Shown here: positions 41,881 to 53,021 of the stretch, one piece after another | How the letters are laid out: the number at the start of each line of letters is the position of its first letter | Position numbering within the stretch: the first letter of the stretch is position 1 | From: Phytopythium helicoides | Taxonomy: Eukaryota; Oomycota; Peronosporomycetes; Pythiales; Pythiaceae | Assembly: GCA_024867545.1 (NCBI GenBank) | Contig: JANFNE010000006.1 | Coordinates: 1,054,001 to 1,118,000 of the forward strand | Direction of reading: 5' to 3' | DNA length: 64,000 bases | Translations under genes and position numbers: made by a program | The notes under the pieces: generated by a model | The model's input: only the letters and a program-made list of their open reading frames with translations | Told to the model about the DNA's origin: nothing | Databases searched by the model: none

Positions 41881-43458
41881 TCACTCTTGGCGCTGCCACA
41901 CGCACAGCTTACCATAGAAGTCGGGTGAAACGATGACGGGATCGTACGGATGCCATCGGACATCGCGCGTGAGACCCGAGGGCTTCATATTGAACACCTC
42001 GACGAGGTCTCCAGACACAACGTCATAGACGTACACGCGACCGTCCGCCGAGCCTGTAAATACATACTTCTGCGCCGTCGAGTGCAGAGGCGAGAAATGG
42101 CAGCGAATCAGCGTCTCCACCACAGCATGACCACGGTAGGTCATGACCGACCGGTCGTGCGGGTGCTCAACTGGCACCCGCATTCGACCCGGGTATGCCT
42201 GGTACCGGTAATCCCACGTGTACGGGCGCGACACGTCCGGGAGCTTGTCGAAGCTGTCCGACGAGTAGCATTTGCGAATATCCCAAAGCTTGCACGTCTG
42301 GTCTTTGGCGTTCGAGATGAAGTAGTATCCATCGTCACGGGAAGAGATGTACGTGAGTCCGTCGGTGTGGCCGGGGAAGACACCCTGCGGCTTCGGATTC
42401 GCTTCCGATAGAACACGTCGGTCCCAAAGCTTGATGAGGGAGTCGTCCGAGCCACTCACAAACACATTCGAGCGGAGCGGGCCGTCAACAAACGCAATAG
42501 CGTTGATATCATCATCATGCCCGATAGCATGGCAGACGGGCATTTGCACTTGCATGTCGTACAGGATGACACTGCTTCGAGAAGTGCCAGCAACAAACTC
42601 GGTGCCAGCCGCGTTCACGTCGATACACCAAACGCCGACGCGTCCAAAGCTTGGACGGCCTCCGCGACCACGAACAAGTGGGAATACGTACTCCTTGCCG
42701 TCGCGCTCGTAGTTGACAGATACCATGCGAACGTTTGAGTTGATACTAGAGTACATGACGAACTGGTCATCCGGCGTGAACTTGGCGTCCGTGACTGTCC
42801 AGCTCACGTCTCGCACGGGCAACGCTGCGCTGCGCTTCCAGTTGACCGTGTCATAAAGCAGGATCTCACCGCGCTGGCCGGCAGTGAGGAAGCTCGAGCC
42901 AGTGCTATTAAATCCGCCGCAGTACAGCCGGTCGCGCACGTAGTCGACCACGTCGCAGTGCTTGTTGGTCTGGAACGGCATGAGCACCTCCTGGAGCTTG
43001 ACCTGCTGCACTTTTGACGTCCTGCCCGTCTGCTCGCGCCTCGCAAGCGTATCCAGCATGAGCTTGGCCCTGGTCTTCCTGCCCGTCGGCCGCGTGGGCT
43101 CCTTCTCTCTTCCACCTTGGCCCTCTCCCTCCTCTGCTTCGTCATCGTCGACTGGCGTCTCCTCATCCCGGAAGCCTCGCAGCTGGTGCGCAATACGCTC
43201 GTGCTGCACGCTGCGCTGCTGCTCACGCTCATGCTCCGACCGCCAGAACTGGAACGGTGCAAAGCGGTCACCGTTGAACACGCGCGCGAGCCGAGCGCGC
43301 TCGTCCTCGGACAGAAACTCGCACGCCGCGCGCGCGAACATGGCCTCGTAGTCGACCTGTCCGTCGCTGGCGTCGTCGTCGTCGGAGCCCTCGATCTCGG
43401 GCTGCCAGTCCGAGTCGTCGTCGTCGTCGGACCCGACGTCCGTCCACCGCAGCGCCAT
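41881..43458 (-). CDS. DCAF11: WD40 protein DCAF11 (CUL4-DDB1 receptor)
   Basis: Substrate receptor of the CUL4-DDB1 ubiquitin ligase. Intronless, 525 residues from the ATG before ALRWTDVG. An acidic N-terminus (DDDDDSDWQPEIEGSDDDD) is followed by a helical lead-in, then seven WD repeats: RGEILLYD, VRDVSWTVTDAKFTPDDQFVMYSS, VWCIDVNAAGTEFVAGT, DDDINAIAFVD...SLIKLWDRR, GHTDGLTYISS...TCKLWDIRK, then the hallmark long loop SRPYTWDYRYQAYPG...HPHDRSVMTYRGHAVVETLIRC and SADGRVYVYDVVSG. The WDYR-YP and SVMTYRGH segments are typical of DCAF11/LEC14B. WDxR boxes for DDB1 contact (KLWDRR, KLWDIR) are present. Confidence 0.93.
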   Translation of the reverse strand: MALRWTDVGSDDDDDSDWQPEIEGSDDDDASDGQVDYEAMFARAACEFLSEDERARLARVFNGDRFAPFQFWRSEHEREQQRSVQHERIAHQLRGFRDEETPVDDDEAEEGEGQGGREKEPTRPTGRKTRAKLMLDTLARREQTGRTSKVQQVKLQEVLMPFQTNKHCDVVDYVRDRLYCGGFNSTGSSFLTAGQRGEILLYDTVNWKRSAALPVRDVSWTVTDAKFTPDDQFVMYSSINSNVRMVSVNYERDGKEYVFPLVRGRGGRPSFGRVGVWCIDVNAAGTEFVAGTSRSSVILYDMQVQMPVCHAIGHDDDINAIAFVDGPLRSNVFVSGSDDSLIKLWDRRVLSEANPKPQGVFPGHTDGLTYISSRDDGYYFISNAKDQTCKLWDIRKCYSSDSFDKLPDVSRPYTWDYRYQAYPGRMRVPVEHPHDRSVMTYRGHAVVETLIRCHFSPLHSTAQKYVFTGSADGRVYVYDVVSGDLVEVFNMKPSGLTRDVRWHPYDPVIVSPDFYGKLCVWQRQE

Positions 43459-43765
43459 GTTCCACAACTCGCCGAGCGCCTCTATCGTGCCCGCCGTCGT
43501 CGTCGTCGCCGTCGAACGCCTTTGCTGTTCTGCAAGCAGCAGGACGCATGGGGAGGCGCATCACCGCGAGATCTTCTCGCTTTAGTGACGCACCGTAATC
43601 AGAAATCACCCCGTCAACAGCCGCGCCCTTTTCATCCAATAATATTTCCTGGAATAGAGATCTCAACGATGATTGGGTATTAACGTGGTCATCACCTCGG
43701 ATCAGGAGAGACCGAACGGCAAAGATCGCGCTCCCGGTGGTGATCGGCGAAGCGCGAGGGCGACG
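43459..43765. other. divergent promoter, DCAF11 / nucleoside transporter
   Basis: 307 bp between divergent start codons. A CCAAT box lies in CATCCAATAAT near 43635. No exon seen; a long minus-strand frame crossing this region is a shadow of the transporter. Confidence 0.55.
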
Positions 43766-45118
43766 ATGGGCGGGCGCGACCACACGGTGCGCGCCATATA
43801 CGGCACCTTCTTCCTGCTGGGCATCGGCTCGTCGCTGCCCTGGAACGTGTTCATCACGGCGCAGGGCTACTTCGCGCACCGCCTGGCGGGCACGGCGTAC
43901 GAGACGACGTTCCTCAACTGGTTCGCCATGGCCTTTAACGTGACCAACTTGCTCACGATGATGGTGCGCACTGTGTGCGTGGGCGAGCGCATGCCGTCGG
44001 CCGTGGCGTCCACGTTCGTCTCGCTCATCGTCATCATGGGCGTCATGTTCAGCCACTGTTTGCTCGCGCGCACGCCAGACTACTACGGCTACGGGTTCTT
44101 TTACCTTACCATGACGAGCATCTTCGTCGTCTCGAGCGCATCGACCATCATGCAGGACGGATTGCTGCGCATCACACCCAAGTTCCCCCCGCAGTACACG
44201 CAGGCGGTGATCGCTGGTCAAGCCATGGCGGGACTTGCGGTCTCGTCCTCCAACTTTGCTATTCTCTGGGCGGACGGTAGGGGCCCCAAGCTGCTTCATC
44301 AGCTGCACGAAGACCCAGACTTGTGCGCGTTCCTCTACTTTGTGCTGGTCTTTATCACGCTCGTGGTCTGCATTGCTGCATTTGGACTGCTGATCCATAT
44401 GGCAGAGTTCCGCCACTACCAGAACGTTGACCACCCAGCCCACAAGCTGCACAGGAAGCACAGCAAGCCGTATCTCGAGACCCCAACTGACACTGACGAC
44501 TCCTCGAAGGAGCTTTTGTTGGCAGAGAGTCATGAAGAAGACGGAGAAGAAATCACTGGTAAAGATGGCAAGGTCGACCTCGGGGAGCTCGGATACAAGA
44601 TTCGCATGTACTTGGGGACAGTGTTCTTAGTGTTCGTCGTGACGCTTGGCGTCTTTCCAGCCATCACGTCGTCGATCAAGTCGACGCAACCAGAGCACGG
44701 CCGCTTCTTTCGCGAGCTGTTCACGCCATTCACGCTCATCCTGTTCAATCTCGGGGATTTTCTTTCCCGTCTTGTGGCAACGTCAATCCCAGAGCCAAAG
44801 GCTCGGACCCTGCTGCTTGGCTCCATCGCTCGGTTCCTGTTCATCCCGCTATTCCTGTTGTGCAATCTGCAGAACGACCAGCACCAGGTCATCACGATTG
44901 TGCTTTTCAACAGTGACGTGCTCGCGCTGCTGTTCCTGCTGGTGTGTGCATTCTCGAACGGACTGCTTACGACGTTGGCCTTCATGTACTACCCGCGCGT
45001 GCTCGACACGAACCGCGAGAAGGAGCTCGGCGGCACGACCATGATCTTCATTGTGTCCTTGGGGCTCACAGCCGGCTCACTGATGTCGTTCGTGCTCCCA
45101 GCCATGCTCAAGCCGTAG
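43766..45118 (+). CDS. equilibrative nucleoside transporter (SLC29 family)
   Basis: Facilitated nucleoside or nucleobase carrier. Intronless, 450 residues, 11 hydrophobic helices: GTFFLLGIGSSLPWNVFITA (TM1, with the family's LPWN motif), NWFAMAFNVTNLL, TFVSLIVIMGVMF, GFFYLTMTSIFVVSSAST, VIAGQAMAGLAVSS, AFLYFVLVFITLVVC, then a charged cytoplasmic loop (residues ~215-285, DDSSKELLLAESHEEDGEEI) and five more, including FTPFTLILFNLGDFLSR, where GDFxxR is the signature in TM8. The start is the ATG at MGGRDHTVRA; a possible upstream in-frame Met at 43673 would add 31 polar residues. Whether it sits in the plasma membrane or an organelle cannot be told. Confidence 0.95.
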   Translation: MGGRDHTVRAIYGTFFLLGIGSSLPWNVFITAQGYFAHRLAGTAYETTFLNWFAMAFNVTNLLTMMVRTVCVGERMPSAVASTFVSLIVIMGVMFSHCLLARTPDYYGYGFFYLTMTSIFVVSSASTIMQDGLLRITPKFPPQYTQAVIAGQAMAGLAVSSSNFAILWADGRGPKLLHQLHEDPDLCAFLYFVLVFITLVVCIAAFGLLIHMAEFRHYQNVDHPAHKLHRKHSKPYLETPTDTDDSSKELLLAESHEEDGEEITGKDGKVDLGELGYKIRMYLGTVFLVFVVTLGVFPAITSSIKSTQPEHGRFFRELFTPFTLILFNLGDFLSRLVATSIPEPKARTLLLGSIARFLFIPLFLLCNLQNDQHQVITIVLFNSDVLALLFLLVCAFSNGLLTTLAFMYYPRVLDTNREKELGGTTMIFIVSLGLTAGSLMSFVLPAMLKP

Positions 45119-45236
45119 CGCGATTCCACCCCGCAAGTTGCAGTTCCATTGCGTGTGCACCATACAAATACAATAAAACAATTTTCAGAGGTTTTAATAG
45201 CACAGTCCACAGTCGCCGACGGTTCCCTCGAAGCTG

Positions 45237-47564
45237 ATGGCGTCCAAGCTCGAGTACCTGCAGCGCTACATGTCTGGCGCCCCTGGTGCGTCCCTGCAGC
45301 GCTGGCGACTGCTACTCCACGTGGCTCGTAACTGAGGCTGGGTGCGCTCCATTCTGGCGCGGGTCTTTGCAGGCGGGGACGACGACAAGAAGAAGCGCAA
45401 GAGCAAGAAGAAGCGCCGCGAGAAGGACACACAGCACCTGGGCACGCGCGTGGTGGACGCGGACCACGAGTGGGAGCAGGACGCGCCGAGCCGCGACGAC
45501 ATTGAGCAGAACTGGGAGGTTGGCGGTGGCGAAGGTGCGTTCTGCTGGAGTTGCAAGGGGTTTCTGGGATGGAGAGCTGACTCAGGATGCTTGACCATAG
45601 ATGAACTGCCGGTGGTGGTGGCCGACGGCGACGTGATCATGGATCCGCAGGATCTGCCGGTGTACGTCAACTCGGATGAATTTCTTGGAGAACTTCAAGC
45701 GAGGAATGAAGCTGCTGCGAAGGGGAAGGATGAAGATTTGTCTCCACCACGGAAGGCCTCTGCACGAAGATCTATGGCTGAGGATAGCGATGATGGAGCG
45801 TCGCCGCCTCGACGACCGCGGCGGCAGCAAAGAGCTCGATCTGGAAGCGATCAGGATCTGTCTCCGCCTCGCAAACAAAAGAGCCGATCTGTGCGCGAAG
45901 AAGACAGCGACGCTTCTCCACCACGAGGGCGAGCGCGAGGACACCAAAAAGATGATAGTGATGCATCACCACCCCGAGCGCGAGGGCGGCAGAGGAATGA
46001 CGACAGTGATGTGTCGCCTCCTCGGGGACGCAGAAAGCCTAGCAATGCCAGCGACGCGTCGCCACCCCGGAAAAATGGTAATCGAAGAAGGCCGGAAAAG
46101 GAAGATTCGCCGTCACCTCCCCGTCGACCTCGCCAAGACGAGAGGCCCCCCTCGAAAAATCGCCGTGATCGAGCCCGCTCAAATTCAAGTGATGCATCTC
46201 CACGACGAGACAAACACAGCGATCCATCCAACGAAATGTTAGAATCTCGTAGTCGTGAACGGAGCCACAATTCAACGAGGCGGGATTCCGCCAGGAATGA
46301 TGCACCCCAGGAAAAGCAAGAACCAAAGCGAGCATCAATGACACGCAATGCAAATAATCGACAACGTCGAGTGGACTCTTTGGGACGCGATATTGATCTG
46401 CGTGCCGATGATGCAGGTCGAAAACATCGATCATCATCTGTAAGAGGCAGAGATCAGCTGCGCAGATCCCGATCTGCAACTCGACGCCATCGATCCTCGT
46501 CGCGAGATCGACGCCATAGCCGTTCTCGTTCCCGACGATCAGGTCGCCGCGAGAGGTCTAGTTCATACTCGAGGCGATCATCTGACGAACGCGATAGGCG
46601 CGGATCAAGAAGTGGACGACGCCGCTCTAAGTCTCCGTCGCGGTCTCGGTCACCAAGGCGTCATGAAATGAGAAGGAAGCAATCGCCGCCGAGCGATCGA
46701 AGAAACCCAAGTCGTGAGCGTCGATCATCTCGTCGATCAGAGTCGAAGGGTCGTACAAGCCCAAAGCGCTCTCGGGATGAACGCTCACGCAGGTCACCAC
46801 CATCTTCGCAGAAGGAGAAGAAGCACGAAAGCAGGCGTGACGAAACGAAGGCTATCAACGACTCACCTACTTCTCGCCGCTCACCAGTGCGAGCACGTGA
46901 AGACGGTTCTTCGGACGCAAAGTCAGAAGTGAAGCCGCGTGCAGGTCTCTTCACGGCTAAGGAGTTTGAGGAAAACCAAAAAATTGCTGCCCGCAGCAAG
47001 GATCTACTTCATGGCGTGGACGCATCCGAGATGGGTGCAAATGCAGAAACCGTGTACCGCGACAAGCGTGGACGGAAGCTTGATATGCTCAATGAGATGA
47101 TGCGGCAGCAAGAAATCATCGAGGGCAAGCGTAAGCGTGAGGCACGCGAAGAATATGAGTGGGGTACGGGCAAGGTACAAAAGCAAGAACGGTATTCGCA
47201 GCAGGAACAGCTTGAGCGCATCAAGGCTCAGCCTTTCGCGCGCCACGACGACGATGAAGAGCTCGAGCGAATGCGAAAAGAGCGTGTGCGCGCATTTGAC
47301 CCGATAAACAGCAAGGTATTTCAAGATGATGCTGGACTCTTTGACGGCAAGAAGAAAAAGAAGAGCAAGAAGAGCACCAAGAGAGGCAGCAAACCTTCCT
47401 ACGCTGGCCCTCCCGCGCCACCAAACCGCTTCGGCATTCGACCAGGGTACCGTTGGGACGGTGTCGTGCGAGGCACTGGCTGGGAAGAGAAGGTCATGCT
47501 ACGCGAGAACTCGAGCAACGCTACGAACGAGGAGATGTACAAGTACGCTGTGGCTGACATGTAA
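45237..47564 (+). CDS. BUD13: BUD13, RES-complex splicing factor
   Basis: Subunit of the pre-mRNA retention and splicing (RES) complex on the activated spliceosome. Three exons (about 45237-45285, 45373-45534, 45601-47564) give 724 residues. The start MASKLEYLQRYMSG matches the family's YLxRYLS opening. A long middle contains many DxSPPR repeats (residues ~110-240), then Arg-Ser-rich sequence typical of splicing factors. The conserved C-terminal region reads TVYRDKRGRKLD, EEYEWGTGKVQ, PFARHDDDEELE and NRFGIRPGYRWDGVVRGTGWEEK, ending in YKYAVADM. The two short introns are 87 and 66 nt. The SPPR repeats are longer and more regular than usual and use varied codons, so they are old. Confidence 0.96.
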
Positions 47565-47724
47565 GCGGCTGATCCCGCACATATCACAAACTCAAACGAC
47601 TTTGGCCTCGTAGTTAGGTAGTTCAGACATTACTTGTTAGAATGAGGAGGAAACACACCACTGCTACTACACCCTGAAGCCATCACGATGCGCTCAAGAG
47701 CGGCTCACAATATGCGCGATTTGC

Positions 47725-49070
47725 TCAGCTGAGCTCCTTGTAGAGCTGGATCACACGCTCGACATCGCGCTTGCAGCCGATAAAAATCGCCGAGCGGTCG
47801 TGGATGTCGGTCGGGACAATATCGAGAACGCGCTGGGTGCCCGTCGTCGACATACCACCCGCCTGCTCCGCAATAAAAGACATGGGGCTCGCCTCGTAAA
47901 GAAGACGCAGCTTGCCCTGCTTGCTCTTGACGTCCGCCGGGTACATGTAGATTCCTCCGTAGAGCAGCGTGCGGTGCATGTCGGACACCATACTTCCGAC
48001 GTAACGAGCAGAGTACCTGTTGAACATTAGCAGCAGCAAGTTCTCGTCAGCCATCAAATCTTGCACAGCCCGTGTACACGCCTCGTCACTTACGGCTTTG
48101 GCTTGTTCTTGCACTCGTCCACGAAAGCGCGGGTGGGAGCATCCCAGTGCGCGTAGTTGCCCTCGTTGCACGAGTAGATCTTTGAGCAGCACCTCGTTAG
48201 GGTCACTGGTGCCGCTTACAACGATCAATGCAACGGCTTACCTGCTTGGGCTCATCAGGGATGCGGATATTCTCGTGGGACAGAATGAATGCACCAATCG
48301 TAGGGTCCAGAGTGAAGCCGTGCACTCCCTTGCCCCAGGTGATCACGAGCTGGGTCGAGCTACCGTACATGCAGTAGCCGGCCGCCGCAAGCTTGTTGCC
48401 AGGCTGGAGGATATCCTTGTAGCTGTGTAGTTTTACCAAATATCCATGGTTAGAGTGAGAGAGGACGGACGAAGTGAGAGGTTGCTTCCAAACGTACCCG
48501 CCCTGGCACTCAGCGTCGCGCTGGTAGATGGCAAAGATCGTGCCCGTGGACACGTTGCAGTCAATGTTGGAGGAGCCGTCGAGGGGGTCGAAGGCGATGC
48601 AGTACTTGGCTGCGTTGAAGCATCCATTAGTAAGAGAGAATCTTCTTGACGAATCTGCTTCAGAAACGTACTGCCTCCGGTGGTGTTCTCCACGTAAATG
48701 GGCTTGACCTCCTCCTCCGAGACCATGACCTCAATCTTGCTCGAGAACTGCAGCATTTCAACAGCCATATCAGCATCACAGCTCACACAACCTCCTTGCA
48801 AAGGCCAGGACAAACCTTGAGCGCGTTGACGAAGATGTCGTTGGAGAGCACGTCGAGCTTCTTGACCTGGTCGCCGGTGGCGTTCTCCGATCCGTCGAGG
48901 CCGTAGAGCCCCGTGAGGCCCGCGCGGCGCACGGAGCTGGCGATGACCTTGCATGCAAGCTCGATACTCGAGAAGATGACACTCAGGTCCTGGTTCGTGT
49001 GGATCTCCTTCTCGGCCAGGATGAGGCGCGAGAGCGTGATGGGGTTCGAGTGGTTAATTTCCTGGGCCAT
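47725..49070 (-). CDS. FBP1: fructose-1,6-bisphosphatase
   Basis: Gluconeogenic enzyme that removes the 1-phosphate from fructose-1,6-bisphosphate. Six exons (about 48816-49070, 48672-48747, 48498-48609, 48242-48422, 48094-48179, 47725-48016), all in matching phases, give 333 residues, the usual length. Seen: [19 protein letters not shown] near the N-terminus, [11 protein letters not shown], the metal-binding [60 protein letters not shown] (family block) and a C-terminal [13 protein letters not shown]. No targeting peptide, so probably cytosolic. Intron sizes run from 62 to 78 nt. Confidence 0.96.
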
Positions 49071-50116
49071 GGCGGACGTCACGCTCGGGTAGTACGGGCG
49101 GCGGGAGGCGGTGGGGAGAAGGCAGCGACCGAGGCGGCGCAGCGTTGGGCTGGAGGGCGAGGGAGGGCGGCGACTTGCGGCTGACGGATCCGATTCGGAA
49201 GTGACGGCCGACCTGCCGACGGTATTGAAGTTCCGGCGGGGCTCGCAATGGATTATCTTGAACAAAGTATACCGTCGATTTGACCTCTCTATACTAGGCA
49301 GTATAGTGAAAGCTAGTCGAAGATTCGGATCCGCGAACCGGCGGTGGTGACGGTGAAGGTGTCATCGCCATGTCTACGGGGCTCGAACCACGCTATATTC
49401 GGTCATTTGTCCTGCTCTGACGAGGGAACCAGGGATTATCCTGATTGGAGAGATTGAATACTCACCTCCAGGCGAAGACAGCGGGGCACACAAACGGGGG
49501 GACTTGTCAGCGTCAGCAGCAGCAGGTGAAGGATCTTGTCGACGTTCGTCGCATCGGCATCATCGCCACCAAGCAAACTGAGCTGTTGACGAGGAGCAAG
49601 CTATGCTCTGAGCGGCGAATCGACTCGGTGGAACGGCGGCTGACTGCTCGTGGTGGTCTCAGCAATGCGCGTCATATGCGAAGTAAGCAGCTCTGATTGC
49701 TCCACCCAACGTCACTTGGGCGAGGGATGCTCCATCACCACGCACAGGTCACCACCAATCGCTGTTTCGATCCGCTGATGGAACAGCACTTGACGCGCAT
49801 GATGGCGTCGCGCGTACGATGAGGAGGTGCACCCTTCCTTCTATCTATCACCTTGTCTTGACAGATAAGGAGCAGGTACACGTCGTCGCCTGTCAACAGC
49901 GTTCGGCATAGAAACGTCAACCTTTGCGTGTCAAGCAAAGCCTTGGCTGCCACGTAGCAACGACTGGTCGGCAGCACCGCTCGCTCACAAGGGAAAAAGC
50001 GCACGTCTTCATGCAACCACCAGCGAAAAAAAATACGGGGGGACATTAGAGAGGCCGTTCCGCTTCTACAAGTAGCCTAAGGTCTCCTGTCAGCACTCGC
50101 TTGACGCGGACGCTGC
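49071..50116. other. intergenic, FBPase to eEF1B
   Basis: About 1 kb, the longest stretch without a recognised gene in the right half apart from 40.6-41.9 kb. FBPase promoter at the left. Short frames at 49445-49696 (plus) and 49735-50046 (minus) show no protein-like pattern or splice partner. A GGGGCTCGAACCA string near 49380 resembles a tRNA T-loop but has no T-stem. Nothing else seen. Confidence 0.5.
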
Positions 50117-50812
50117 TTACAGCTTGTTCATCGAGGCGATGTCGACCGACTGCACGTAGTCCTCGTACTGCTCAATGGCCTCCGTGACGTCGTCCAGGAG
50201 CACGAGGTCGTCGACGATGACGCACTGCACAAGCAGCTTCTTGATGCCGAAGGCGACCGGCACCAGCTTGTGGCCCTCGCCCCACGTGAGGCCCTCAATC
50301 GGGGTGGCCTTGATCTTGGCGGCCAGCTCCTCGAGGTCCGTCTCGGCCTCCCACGGCTTGACCTCAATCACGACCTGCGAGCGCTCGACCGGCTTCTTCT
50401 TCTCCTTCTTGGCAGCAGCGGCCTTCTCGGCGCGCTTGGCAGCGGCGGCCTTGGCCTCCTCGTCGTCCTCCTCGTCGTCGTCGTCGCCGAAGAGGTCGTC
50501 ATCGTCGTCGTCCTCCTCCTTCTTGGCGGGCTTCTTGGGCGAGGCCGGCGCCTTGGCGGGGGCGGCAGCAGGGGCCGGGGCGGCGGCCTTGGCGGCCAGC
50601 ACGGCGCGCAGGCCCAGCTTGGCCGCGATGTGAATGTACCAGCGGTAGACGTTGGGGTACTTGGCAGCCTCGGGCACGGCCGGGAACTTGACGAAGAGCT
50701 CGGCGTCGGCCGCGCTGTAGGCGAAGCCCTCGATGTAGCTCTTGGACGTCAGGTAGCCGTTGAGCTTCTTAAGGCCCACGTCCTTGTCGAGGTTGTCGAA
50801 CTGCATGCCCAT
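50117..50812 (-). CDS. EEF1B: translation elongation factor 1B, nucleotide-exchange subunit
   Basis: Guanine-nucleotide exchange factor that reloads eEF1A with GTP. Intronless, 231 residues. The N-terminus MGMQFDNLDKDVGLKKLNGYLTSKSYIEGF is a GST-C-like dimerisation region; Ala/Pro/Lys linker follows, then the acidic DDDDDDLFGDDDDEEDDEEAK (a usual CK2 target region in this family) and the catalytic domain (RSQVVIEVKPWEAETDLEELAAKIK ... EGLTWGEGHKLVPVAFGIKKLLVQCVIVDD ... EDYVQSVDIASMNKL). Codons end almost only in G or C, as in a highly expressed gene. A CCAAT box lies at about 50914-50918. Confidence 0.97.
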   Translation of the reverse strand: MGMQFDNLDKDVGLKKLNGYLTSKSYIEGFAYSAADAELFVKFPAVPEAAKYPNVYRWYIHIAAKLGLRAVLAAKAAAPAPAAAPAKAPASPKKPAKKEEDDDDDDLFGDDDDEEDDEEAKAAAAKRAEKAAAAKKEKKKPVERSQVVIEVKPWEAETDLEELAAKIKATPIEGLTWGEGHKLVPVAFGIKKLLVQCVIVDDLVLLDDVTEAIEQYEDYVQSVDIASMNKL

Positions 50813-51417
50813 GGTGCTCGAGAGGTGCTAGCTTTGGACAGAGGTGCCAATGCGGAAGTGCTCGCCCCGCGATCTTTCTATGGCGACCGACCAAAAGGGG
50901 GGAGCAGCGCGAGCCAATGGCTCTCGCGGCCGAATCTCGCTCGGGTTTATGCTCAGCGAGCTCCCTCGCATACTGGAGCCAAGTGGTCAGGAATCCCGCT
51001 CCCCTGAGGCGCTCTATTCAGATGATATCATTCATGTCCTTCTGGAACAGTCTATACTGCCCAAATTTACCCTCAAAAGCGACATTTTGCATCGAATGAA
51101 AGGTGCTTCAAGCCAAGGGGACGAAAATTCCATTTCATCACTTGGGTCGAGCGCAATTGCTTGTCCGCGCTATTGCCGTAAAGGCGGCTGGACTTCCCCA
51201 AGGCGTCGCTGCGCTCTTCTGGCCACTTTGAGTGTGTAAAAGCGTCCTATGATAGTACCTTGTTGAAAGGGAGCGGAGGCCACGAGAGAGTGGAGACGCA
51301 GATATTTTGATTGTCTAGTCGAACCTCCCACCAAACTTTTTTTGGAGACTGTCCACGAGCTTCATTTTTCAACATTTCGGCTGGTACGAATGCACGCATA
51401 CCCACGACTTGCTCAAG
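50813..51417. other. intergenic, eEF1B promoter side
   Basis: 600 bp. Contains one CCAAT at about 50914-50918 and an open plus-strand frame (50844-51239) with no domain or splice support, taken as chance. The TatD stop lies at 51418. Confidence 0.55.
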
Positions 51418-52830
51418 TTATTGGGCATCGGGGAAGAACACACGACGGGTGTTCTCGTAAACTTTGGCAGCAAGCTCCTCGATCGGCTCCCCGCGCACGC
51501 CACTGAGCACTTCGAGCACTTGGCTGTGACCAAGCAGAATTTTTTCAATCAGTTGTTGCAAGACGACTGGGTTGATTGTATCACAACTCACATGATGGCG
51601 CATGGCTCGTTCCTGCCCTTGACAAGGAATCCGTCCTCGTACTTCTCAGCCTTCTTGGATGGCCACGTCGTTTTCACGTAGCTGAAACTAGCGTGTGTTG
51701 ATCGGATGTCGCACCAAGGGGCATCTGAGCCAAAACATGAATGAGGCTCCACACCTTTCCTCAACCCGAACATACCATCCTACGTACCTGTTTCAATCAT
51801 TAGCTGATCGATCGGGATGGCCTTGACGCATTCCAGGTTTTCGGTTGTCTTCAATGAGCACCCGTTTACACCTAAAAAAGAAAGATGTTACATCACGGAT
51901 GCATATACCATAATGATGCTAATAACGTACCGATAAAGAGTCCGAGCTCGACCAGCTTGAGCATTTCCTCCATCTCGCCAGTAAACGAGTGCACAACTCC
52001 GTGGGTGAACCGAGATCTGTTCTTGGAGATCATTTCTAGACGCCACGCCTGTTAGTTTCGTAGGAATCAATTCAAACTCATCAGTCGTGCGCACCATAGA
52101 AGTCGCCGCCGGTATTGCGGTTGTGAAGGAACATGGGCAGCTTGGTCTTCTCAGCCAGCAAGAATTGCTTCTCAAAGTACTTGAGCTGCATCTGCTTGTC
52201 GCAAAACTCCAGTCGGTCGTAGTCCAGGCCGCACTCTCCGATGGCCACTATCTGTTTCGCAGGGACGGCAATGGTCAGCTCAGCCACCCACAGTGGACGG
52301 ACTTTTGGAACTCACATTTCCGTCCCGCGCACCTTCTTCGCAGACAGCTACCAGCTCCGCGAAGTATTTTTCAGGATCGTTGCCCAAGCCATTGGTCTCG
52401 AACTCACCGCACCGCGTCGGGTGCACTCCAACAGTGGAAAAGAGCTTCGGCACAGCCTTCTGTTCGTCCGACACCGAGTGTTTTCGCACCAGCGCGAGAG
52501 CATTTCGACTCTCTTCGAGCGACCCAGCTGCCAACAAACTTCATCAGCATCATCTCAAGCACACTCGATTATCAGACGACTTCATACCCGTGACGATGAT
52601 CTTGTCGACGCCCACGGCGCCCGCGCGCGCCAGGATCGTTCCAAAGTCGTCCTGTTCCTCGCCACCCATTTCAGCCTCCACGCTCACCACCGCACAGCAG
52701 CGAAAACACGCACGGCGTGGCGCTGCTTGCCGCGGTAGTTGCCAGTGAACACCGGGTCCGTCAGGTTGGCGCCGATGTCGATCATGCGCGGCAGTACCGT
52801 GCGGCTCGCGGCCGCTCCTTCCGCTGCCAT
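51418..52830 (-). CDS. TATDN1: TatD-family metal-dependent nuclease (TATDN1-like)
   Basis: TIM-barrel 3'-5' nuclease implicated in DNA repair and apoptosis-like DNA breakdown. At least six exons. In order they encode [62 protein letters not shown]...[47 protein letters not shown]...[46 protein letters not shown]...[14 protein letters not shown]...NEPCAI and [46 protein letters not shown] and ETDAPW (split by an intron) carry the usual metal ligands. Introns are 60-100 nt. Start at 52830 ([16 protein letters not shown]). Head-to-head with the small HTH gene at 53022. Confidence 0.94.
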
Positions 52831-53021
52831 TTTGGCCAGCATGCAAATGACAAGCGACTTCGCGGGCTGAGATTACAGTGTATTTCCTACAAGGTACGGT
52901 TGAAGGGAAGCGGTTGTTGACTTGGACAGAGTATCCAAGGGAAACCGCCAAAAAGGCAACCAACTGCGCCAAGCGCGACGATCGATGGCTACACTCGCAT
53001 CTACCAGAGCGGAAAGCGCAA

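Noticed and set aside
43268..44533. 421-codon minus-strand frame crossing DCAF11 and the transporter
   Set aside because: Shadow of the nucleoside transporter; it runs out of phase into DCAF11.
49360..49410. tRNA-like GGTTCGAGCCCC on the minus strand
   Set aside because: Flanking bases do not form a T-stem and no acce­ptor or anticodon arm is found at the right distance.
49445..50046. Two short frames (84 and 104 codons) between FBPase and eEF1B
   Set aside because: No protein-like pattern, no domain, no splice partner.
50844..51239. 132-codon plus-strand frame upstream of eEF1B
   Set aside because: Overlaps the eEF1B promoter, low-complexity start, no supporting motif.
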